Assembly (NCBI GenBank): GCA_016490735.1 | Contig: JAEMWC010001107.1 | Span: 204,262 to 268,261 of the forward strand | DNA length: 64,000 nt | DNA from: Pachyseris speciosa | Lineage: Eukaryota > Cnidaria > Anthozoa > Scleractinia > Pachyseridae | Reading direction: 5' to 3' | In this document: positions 56,695 to 64,000 of the stretch, piece by piece | How positions within the stretch are numbered: position 1 is the first letter of the stretch | How the letters are laid out: the number at the start of each line of letters is the position of its first letter | Made by a program: the position numbers and the translations under genes | Notes under the pieces: generated by a model | Told to the model about the DNA's origin: nothing | The model's input: the letters and a program-made list of their open reading frames with translations, nothing else | Database searches by the model: none

Positions 56695-56999
56695 CTGAAA
56701 GCAAAAGAATATAATAACGTTTTGCAGGCTAACGAGGTTGTTAATGCCACACTGCTAGAAATTTCAATTGGGTACATAACAAGTTCTTATTACTTCGATT
56801 TGAAACTGTGCAAGGGAAACATTTTTATACAAGTGTATTTCCAACGTAAATCGAGTACGATGTTCCATTGGAGGCGCCTTTGGTTCACGCGTCAAACAGA
56901 CTGAAACAGTTTCACCCTTCAAACATTTTACATCCTCTATTTTACTGCATGACCTTGGCTGGGATACACTTGAACAAAGCCGTACAAATCAGTTAGCGG

Positions 57000-57260
57000 T
57001 TGCCATGTACAAGGCAATAAATAGTATCTTTCCGGCACGCCTTCATGAGATTTTCATAAATACATCTCAAGTTCACTCCACAATTTAAGGGGCTCGTCTC
57101 ACAATTTGTTCATTGCCAGGCCCCTTTCTAAAGCAGGGAAACGTAATTTTCACTATCGTGATGCAAAACTCTGGAACAGCCTTCCTATTCATGCTAAAAA
57201 TCAAACAACTTTGGAGTCTTTTAAAGAATCCCTGCCGGCAAACTATTCATATTAGGAACA
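57000..57260 (+). mobile_element. LINE C-terminal remnant
   Basis: With one frameshift it reads YKAINSIFPARL, then NLFIARPLSKAGKRNFHYRD, AKLWNSLPIHAKNQTTLESF, KESL: the LW-N-LP...SFK tail of CR1/jockey-like LINEs. Confidence 0.75.
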
Positions 57261-57537
57261 ACAATCTGATGTTTTCAGAGTAATCGCTCCACATTGTAGT
57301 CTTAATTTATTATTTTACATGGCGATTCTTTTACTGTAGGATTTCACCTCTTCCTGGGAACGAGGTTAATCGCGAGAAAGCGCGTTTTTCGAAAAAGAAT
57401 GGCTACCAAGTCAAGATGGCGTGCCTAGTATACGTGACACAAAGTTTGAGTTAACATTGCGTGCAGTTAACAAACTCGCTCCCCATTATTTGATTGTGAA
57501 AGACCTAAAGATGACCTGCTAAGATTAACATCTCCCC

Positions 57538-57927
57538 ATGGATTTTGAAACAGATGTTCCTTTTCCCTCCAGATCATCGTCATGGCGAGGTGCTTGCACT
57601 TCGGTTGCCAAAAGACCAAGAAAGGATGACGACCAAAATCTCAACTCTGCTAACTCATGCGACAGATTCCCAGAGCAAAACACCAAGAATGGTTTATTCT
57701 TGAAGACGTCTAATCGACCAAAGAATTGTATTACCTCAACTCCGCTTTGTTGTCGAAGATTTTTCACTATTCACCCAAATGGACAAGTTTACGAGTCGGA
57801 ACGTTTTCGGCCGAAAGGCGAGACTTTGTATACTCCAATGCAAGAAGAAGTGCTAGTAAAGACGAGGAATATAGGTATCTTTCTTTATTGGCGACGGGTC
57901 ATCAAAATTCATCAGGACGGTTGAAGG
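57538..57927 (+). other. Open stretch, possible exon
   Basis: Two overlapping frames are open (128 codons from 57538; and from 57726, ...ARRSASKDEEYRYLSLLATG, HQNSSGRLK ending at the donor AAG|GTAAGC). A good donor supports the second frame, but I recognise neither. Confidence 0.25.
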
Positions 57928-58397
57928 TAAGCTCAGTCACAGGGAGCCCACACAAACTTACCCTGGCTCCAGAGGTCCGTTCTCAGAAAACCTAGGATAA
58001 AATAAAATGGTTTAAAAAAGCTCCCGAGACTGACCACTGGTCGCACAAGCAATCAACCTCATTTCCATGTGACAAATTAGTTCAGATTTTGAACTAGGTC
58101 GCTGATTGGTTACTACATTGTCCGCTGGGATTTGACCATGTAACAGCGACCTTGATTGGCTACATGAAACAACATCTCGCGTGAGATTGAAAAACCGGTT
58201 TTGGGGCTTACATCACAACATACCAACAAAAATGTAGTCTCCCTCGCAGCCTTTTTTTTGGGGGAGGGGAGGGGTTGTCATGCAACGCCCCCCCCCCCAA
58301 AAAAGAAGAGCGTTGCGTAACAGCCCTAAAAACAGCTGCGAAGAAGACTAACAAAAATGGCGAGCGTAGAGGGAGAGTTAAATTTCTTGACTTCTTA

Positions 58398-58849
58398 AGC
58401 CCTGGCCAAACATTCGCAACATTTCAACGCAACATCCTGCAACATTGTTGCATCATGTTGTGACGATGTTGTGAAGGGGCCGGCCAAACGCACGCAACAT
58501 TTCAACGCAACATTTTGCGGGTTGTCGATTTTTATGGCCAACACCATCCAACATGTTGCAACATATCGCAACAGGGTGGCCAAACGTGTGTTCTGGCGCT
58601 TTGAAATAGCAAATGAGCCTAGCGCGCATGCCCTAGTGCAACAATGTTGCGTGAATGTGGCCAAACGAATACAACATCATGCAACATCCAAAATGTTGCA
58701 CGAAAAATTTGACCGTTTTTCAAATTTGAGCCAACACCATCCAACATGTTGCAACATATTGCAACACGGTGGCCAAACGTGTGCAACATGTTGTGCCCAA
58801 CAATGTTGCAAGATATTGCGTTGAAATGTTGCGAGCGTTTGGCGGGGCT
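58398..58849. mobile_element. PIF/Harbinger-like MITE made of GCAACATGTTGC oligomers
   Basis: The ends AGCCCTGGCCAAACATTCGC and the inverse of GCGAGCGTTTGGCGGGGCT form terminal repeats of about 50 bp; TTA flanks both sides (58395-58397, 58850-58852). The interior is full of CAACATGTTGCAACAT and its inverse. Same target preference and architecture as the MITE at 12331-12643, with an unrelated oligomer. Confidence 0.88.
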
Positions 58850-58852
58850 TTA

Positions 58853-59335
58853 TAGAAATGCACTTGATTACGCTCTAAGTTCAAAAGTTTCGAACGTCGA
58901 ACAACTGAAGCCTGTTCAGGAAGAAGCTCTCTTCAAATTTGTCGAACCAAGAGACGTGTTTTGTGTCCTTCCGACCAGTTGTGGTAAATCGTCGATTTTC
59001 CAGTTGGTGCCATTGGTCTGTGCATATTTGCACAAAGAAGGGTTTGACTACCCAAAGAAGCCCATTCTGTCGGTAATATTCCCTCTCAGTTCCGTGGTCG
59101 AGTCGCACATTCAGGAGCTAGCTAATTACGGCATTTCTTCGTGCTATCTTGGTGGCAATGGTCTTGTCCAAGATGATGTCTTGTAGCAATCTGTTGTATT
59201 TACTAGTCCCGAACTCGCTGCTCGCGAGGAAAGGTGACGAAAATTTTTGCTGTCGCGAGAATTTCAAGATAACGTGTTTGGTTTGGTAACCGATGAAGCA
59301 CATCTGAAATTTTGTTCTTTGGCAGCGAAATAAGT
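58853..59335 (+). pseudogene. RecQ-like DNA helicase fragment
   Basis: The frame reads NVEQLKPVQEEALFKFVEPR, DVFCVLPTSCGKSSIFQLVP (Q motif and Walker A), ILSVIFPLSSVVESHIQEL (motif Ia), then beyond a TAG at 59184 QSVVFTSPELAARE and GLVTDEAHLKF (motif II, DEAH). This is the N-terminal ATPase half of a RecQ-type helicase. Three in-frame stops and loss of motifs III-VI make it a pseudogene. Its upstream edge abuts the MITE, which may have inserted just before or within it. Confidence 0.8.
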
Positions 59336-59499
59336 GGCGAGATCGATTAAGTTAAGCATTCTATTTTTACAGTCGAGTCAGGTCAAGCGTACCCCCCAAG
59401 ATTACATTAATGAGTTGATTATTTGAACATTGAACCCTATAGTCGCTTCGAATAGTGCGATCATTTTTGAAATATTCGAAACAAACTTCAATTACTGAT

Positions 59500-59760
59500 T
59501 GGACCATGGCCGTAGATGTGCAGAGATTCAAAACTTTCTGTCTCCCGTACCCTGATCTCCCTCCTCCCGTACGTTTTTCCCCTTACTCCAGTCCTGTTCC
59601 TGTTAAATTATTTCTCTGCTGCCTCCCACCCTTTTAGAACTTCCACTTCCTACCTCCCCCTCCACCACCTCCTTTACCCCTCTCTCCCTCCCCCACCCAC
59701 CCCCCATCACCTGGGCTTCCACCCCCTCCCCCATCTCCCACTAATTTAAATAGTATAAAT
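59500..59760. repeat. Pyrimidine-rich tract
   Basis: More than 80 percent C/T on the plus strand, with CCTCCCCC-type runs, no unit structure. Confidence 0.6.
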
Positions 59761-59982
59761 TTTACTTGCAACTACTACAGTACCATGAGACTGCTGTAGC
59801 AAGTACTCTTCACAAAATGTAAAATAATGATGCAACTCTGCCATTCAATAATGACTTTGCCTTTCATAACAAGGTTTTAAAACATGTTTTAAAATCCTAT
59901 GGGATCACTTTTGTTTGGCGCAACTATCATCAGTAAGTATAAGTATTGTAGGTTCGTTGTGAGACTTGTCGAATACAGTGGA

Positions 59983-60221
59983 GTCCTGGCAGTCATTTCT
60001 AATAAGGAGAAAGAATTCAAGAACAAATGGAAATTTTTTCTGTCTTTACAATATTGTATTTTTTCCTTTCTATTCTTGGCGTTTGTAAGTAGTGCAAGTA
60101 TAAGTGGTAGTGTAGTGTAAGTATGTACGTAAATATGATATAATACAGACAATATTGTATAATACACTTAATGAAAAGAGCATTGCAAGTTAAAATAATA
60201 GTAATAATAATAATAATAATA

Positions 60222-60252
<31 letters not shown>

Positions 60253-60450
60253 GTCAATTTATCAGTTAATCATGACTGGCGACCGACAGGCTTTCATTTT
60301 ATTTAGTTTTTTTCTCTTTTCTCCTTCTTCTTTTGTTGTGTAAACTTAGTCCAATGGGTGTAAAATATGATTTGTGACTTTTTATTGAATGTTGTAAATT
60401 AACGTTTAAAGGGTTATTTTGTTTACAATAAAGTTGTTAAAAAAAAAAAA
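59983..60450 (+). mobile_element. Poly(A)-tailed retro-insertion with 12-bp target duplication
   Basis: GAATACAGTGGA occurs at 59971-59982 and 60451-60462. The insert ends ACAATAAAGTTGTT followed by twelve A, so AATAAA lies about 15 bases upstream of the tail. It contains an AAT microsatellite (60196-60250). Origin unknown: LINE 3' UTR or processed transcript. Confidence 0.88.
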
Positions 60451-60604
60451 GAATACAGTGGATTTGTTCCATTTAAATCTAGATGTTCCTCATTACTGGA
60501 TCCTGAGTAGTATTCTACTGCACTGGGGAGAGGGGGTGGGGATGGAAGCAGGAATGGCGCAGTCGCCTCCATCAGTGTGGCCCAGGACCCATCATCATGT
60601 GGGT

Positions 60605-60700
60605 TAAGTTTGTTTGTTCTTGTCCTTGCTCCGAGAGAGGTTTTTTCTCCAGGTACTCCACTTTTTTCCCATCATTTCCAAATGAAAATTTGATCCAGAA
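60605..60700 (+). repeat. Dispersed repeat related to 54655-54925
   Basis: Shares TTCTTGTCCTTGCTCCGAGA and AGGTTTTTTCTCC with the other copy, opposite orientation. Confidence 0.5.
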
Positions 60701-61600
60701 TTCAAGTTCATGGGTTTGACTGTGAGGTGTAACCCCTCGTGAAACAAGGTCGATTTATTAATTTTTTTAGGGTTCTGCTATATTGCACACTGAACATTAG
60801 TTCGAGTGGTCTTCTTTTTCAGTAGGTGTGTCCTTGAATATGTGGAGATTTGATGAGGAAAAGAAGAAGCTTTATATTTCAGTAATCAGTACGAGGAAGC
60901 GGTACTGCTAGTTTGTTTTCCGTATTTCTCAGGTTATAGGACGTTTAAAGTGGCTATGTCACGAGTGTTTGGTATCAAGCCACAGGGGATGTGTGTACTA
61001 ATGAACTCAAAATAGCACTGCAGTTTTCTTCAAAACTACTTGACTAGTGCAGTCAAATAAAAAATAAGACTCCTTGGCTATGGATGGTCAGGATGGAAAC
61101 GGATTGCAATTTGAAAAAAAGTGGGCCGCTGTTTTTCAACTTTCAGCTCTCCTGTCTGGCAAGAACCATTATAAACTGATTATCAGCAGCCCATCACCAG
61201 GAGCGTACAACTGTCCTGTGTTACTGTCACGGCGTTTTCACAAACAAATTTATTTTTAGATTGAATTTCCCGCCAAAAGCAGACTCCCGCAGGAGTCCAA
61301 TGATCAATCACAAGTCGCTGCACGTGCCACAAGTATCTGCACGTACAGAGCCTTTGTTTTTGCTCATTAAAACTATTGTTTTGTGGCGCTCTCGTTACCG
61401 TTGCCGCCTTTGTTGCCCTTTTTCGCGGGAAAAGGTAGTCTAAAAATAGATCGGTCTGTAAAAAATGCTGTGACATAGGCTTAGTATGGGAGTTGTACGC
61501 TCCTAGTAATGGGCTCCTGCCGATTATATAATAAACAAATCAGTGCACGCGATCTGATTAGTCAATCAGCTATATGATTTCGCGCGTCTTCTGAATTATT
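60701..61600. other. No gene recognised
   Basis: Non-coding with only chance frames. Confidence 0.4.
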
Positions 61601-61607
61601 ATATAAA

Positions 61608-61790
61608 AGCAATATACCACAAGTTTCTATGGTTCATAGGAATTATAAACCACTTGGGATGTTGGAAGAGCACTCGAAGAATCCGCAAATCACTCGCCTG
61701 CGGTTCGTTATTTACGAATTCTTCGACTGTTCTTCCAACATCCCGCGTGGTTTATCAGCCTATAAACCATAGAAACGTGTAGTATATTGC
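61608..61790. repeat. Palindromic (foldback) MITE
   Basis: GCAATATACCACAAGTTTCT with ATGGTTCATAGG at the left is mirrored by CCTATAAACCATAGAAACGT with GTAGTATATTGC at the right. The inner arms GGGATGTTGGAAGA and TCTTCCAACATCCC continue the fold. Nearly the whole 183 bp can form one hairpin. Confidence 0.85.
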
Positions 61791-62100
61791 TTAATTATGC
61801 GTAGATCTTCTTTATAGACTTTCTGTTGGAGATCCAAGACTAAATGTTCTATTTAATGAATTTACCCGAATTTTGCCCCAAAGACCGACAAATTACCGTG
61901 ACATATGGCTCCTTTAAGTCCATTCGGTTGACTCTAGACCAAATTGTTCTAGTTTATGTCAATGATTAAGCGAATGGAAAAGATCTTCCAGATTTGAACC
62001 GTAATTGGACGAGGTGATTATTCGAGAAGAGCGGTTTTTTAATTTTTGAAGTTTCAAGGAAAGGCCTTTATTACAATTTCCTCAAACCGCGCTGCAATAA

Positions 62101-62322
62101 TTAAAGTAAGGCTGTACAAGAGCGCCATAAGTGGTAAGGAGAGTTCTCGCGAGGAACTAAGTTTCTGACACGGTTGATAGCGCAAATTCTGGAGGCAACT
62201 TGTTTGGAAATCGTCTGAACATGGTCACTCCAGTTCATATATATTAACACTTTACGTTTTCTCGAACTTCGCTTGGCTGAAGGTGACATTCCAACTACAT
62301 GTATTGACCCAGCAACCTCCAC
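62101..62322 (-). mobile_element. LINE reverse transcriptase fragment
   Basis: The minus strand reads VLIYMNWSDHVQTISKQVAS, RICAINRVRNLVPRE, the segment after the catalytic box (LTWxxHI...I...LRRVR) of CR1/jockey-like LINEs. Both ends are lost. Confidence 0.65.
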
Positions 62323-62364
62323 ATTGAAATACCTTTTTTCTTTTCTTCTGCTTTGCTTTTACAG

Positions 62365-62403
62365 GAAGCTCAGGGTATCAAGAGAATTGTGGAGTCCATG
62401 TAA
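62365..62403 (+). other. Candidate terminal exon
   Basis: A pyrimidine-rich acceptor (GCTTTTACAG) precedes EAQGIKRIVESM and TAA. No neighbouring exon to join it to was identified. Confidence 0.2.
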
Positions 62404-62557
62404 AGTGGAACAATAATTTGCAGGCCGTGATAAGGCAAGGAAGTGCTTGTGTGGACGAAGTTTATGACTCCGCGCGTTAAATTTTCAACTTCCGTCAACT
62501 GCCATAGGCGCGTTTAGGGCAACTAAACTAGATCAAATTGTAATAGCAGAATATGTT

Positions 62558-62847
62558 ACGGAACAAACTCTTCCTTTGAGAAAATGCTAGCTGATATTAA
62601 CCTTCCACGAACTTTCTAGGGCTATTGTCTTTCCGAAAATACTAGCTGACGTTTTTAAATGTCAAAAACAGCAAATGCGACCATTCCGAAAACCTCAGGG
62701 GCTATGATCTCCCCATTGTGAATCTTTAAGGCCACGTTTCAGTCACGAATTAAATGCGAGTGCACTCTTTAATCGATGCCGAAAGTCTAAGGCGAACTAC
62801 CCTCCACCGAGCAGATATCTACCAAAACATGTCATTGGGTGCCCCTG
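62558..62847 (+). mobile_element. 5'-truncated copy of the CAGGGGCACCC MITE
   Basis: Matches 49075-49362 in the same orientation over about 290 bp (shared AACTTTCTAGGG, CCGAAAACCTCAGGGGCTAT, GTGCACTCTTTAATCGA), ending GGGTGCCCCTG. The left terminus is missing. Confidence 0.85.
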
Positions 62848-63109
62848 ATATTTGAGCTTTCTTTAGTGATGCTAAAATATATTATAGCGAGGTTTGGAGA
62901 TCAAGTCGAAGGCGTGGTCCTAATCTCTTAATACCCGATATCCCTTGTCAACCAGCTTTTTTACAAAGAAGTTCAAGTCTGTCCTGTTTACTTAATGAAG
63001 TTGTCGCGTGCCTCAATCACCAATTTACACTGAATACATAATACTTGCGTTGCTAACGAGCGACTCTCCAAGTACGGCACTCCATTTAATTGCTCTTTTT
63101 GACTTAGAC

Positions 63110-63937
63110 ATGGCTTCGAGTTCGTACAGGATTCGTAGACTAACAACAAACCGACAGAAAACTTTCGCCGAAAACGATAACTTTTTCAGCGTAAACCGTA
63201 GTCCGGTAACGCCGAGGAAACGCGACGCTTCACAGTTTGAGGATTACAGACAAAGAGTGCTGATTGAAAGAATGAGGGATGCTTTTCGCACGATATCGTT
63301 TCGCTCGGAACCGACAATTGGAGAGGAACATCTCGTGCGAGAAAGCGATTCTCGAAGATCGAGGGAATGTAAAGTTCAAAACTCCGAACACGAACGGGTT
63401 ACCCTACGATGAACAAGAAAGGTGAAGAACTGGTTCAAAATCTTGTCCCAGAGTGCTTACGACATATTCAGAATTTCCATTCACTATCGAAGCGATATGG
63501 CAAGGCTGAACTCTGGCTTCAAGGTCGTTTACCTCTCAGGAAATGAAATGAAAGGAAACAGCGAGAAGGAGCTTCGACGAGTGTTACAGACAAAAGTCAG
63601 AAGTCCAACCTCGAGCGCTTTTTTGAAAGGACATTTTCAAAATACTACCAGGCTCTGTGCCTAAAAATTAGAATCAACAAGAAAGGCAAATATGGTTTCT
63701 AAGAAGGCTGTTGCAGCATCAGAAATATGTAGGCACAAGGGCACTGGGAACGCTGTCGGAAATAGCCAAGTAAACGTTAATTACTCCATGGGAAGGGTAT
63801 CTGGAAACGATCCACAGAGAACTGTTGCAAATCCCACTGAAACAAGTCTTAATATTCAGGATAAACAGCGATTAAGAAGTCAGTTGGATCAGAGTGAATT
63901 AAATGTAAACAATGCTAGCGAAATGCCTCATTTTTAA
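63110..63937 (+). pseudogene. Unrecognised intronless coding region with frameshifts
   Basis: ATG at 63110 (GACATGG context) opens a basic protein (MASSSYRIRRLTTNRQKTFA...FEDYRQRVLIERMRDAFRTI) that stops at 63412. A second frame continues protein-like sequence from 63408 (NKKGEELVQNLVPECLRHIQ, NFHSLSKRYGKAELWLQGRL, with a stop, then LERFFERTFSKYYQALCLKI), and a third from 63692 (MVSKKAVAASEICRHKGTGN...). The three blocks suggest one gene broken by two frameshifts and a stop, or a gene with introns I cannot place. No family recognised. Confidence 0.4.
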
Positions 63938-64000
63938 ACTGGAGAAAGCACCCGCAAACCCTGTAGAAAGCCAGCGAGTTCTCACAGCCTCGCAAGTGAT

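Overview
The window reads as nuclear DNA from a cnidarian, most likely a stony coral. Short phase-compatible exons with GT/AG borders are scattered through long AT-rich introns. The intergenic and intronic space is packed with decayed non-LTR retrotransposons (CR1/L2-like and L1/Tx1-like), a Penelope-like element, a tyrosine-recombinase retroelement, Merlin, hAT-like and PIF/Harbinger-like DNA transposons, foldback MITEs, minisatellites and tRNA-derived repeats. There are no operons, CRISPR arrays or bacterial features. The assignment to coral is an inference from this repeat style; I ran no searches.

Layout. 1-690 is the 3' end of a LINE. 1432-1703 is a SAM-like exon that carries a one-base frameshift. 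1893-7013 is an almost intact 5.1 kb Merlin DNA transposon: perfect 8-bp target duplications, inverted GC-rich subterminal arrays, a Merlin/ISXO2-type DDE transposase on the minus strand and, divergently, a DUF3987-like P-loop ATPase gene. The ATPase gene is interrupted by a 431-bp TTAA MITE, and excising it on paper restores the reading frame. 9049-37587 holds small plus-strand exons, several of which resemble the pre-kinase part of MAST (microtubule-associated Ser/Thr) kinases; no kinase domain is in the window and one exon has a premature stop. Their introns contain a 4.56 kb terminal-repeat element (10477-15035) with its own minus-strand spliced exons, nested MITEs, a Penelope-like fragment, a kilobase-scale CTGA/CTGG array, a foldback element and an L1/Tx1-like LINE. 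38-50 kb is mainly repeats: LINE fragments with nested insertions, a 48-bp minisatellite open on both strands, a perfect hairpin, a DIRS/Ngaro-like fragment and a satellite of about 198 bp.

51839-56694 (minus) is the most gene-like locus. A large exon encodes a MULE-type transposase core plus a SWIM zinc finger, and is preceded by at least five short phase-0 exons, three of which end in a near-identical hydrophobic-Asp-Leu-Ser-acidic motif resembling SUMO-interacting motifs. A single in-frame TAA splits the large exon. 57-64 kb has LINE remnants, a RecQ-like helicase fragment, more MITEs, a poly(A)-tailed insertion and an unrecognised frameshifted coding region.

The two most interesting systems are the two-gene Merlin transposon and the MULE-SWIM gene with repeated SIM-like exons. 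Most other coding sequence here consists of fragments, and many transposons sit inside older ones, so relative insertion order can be read directly.
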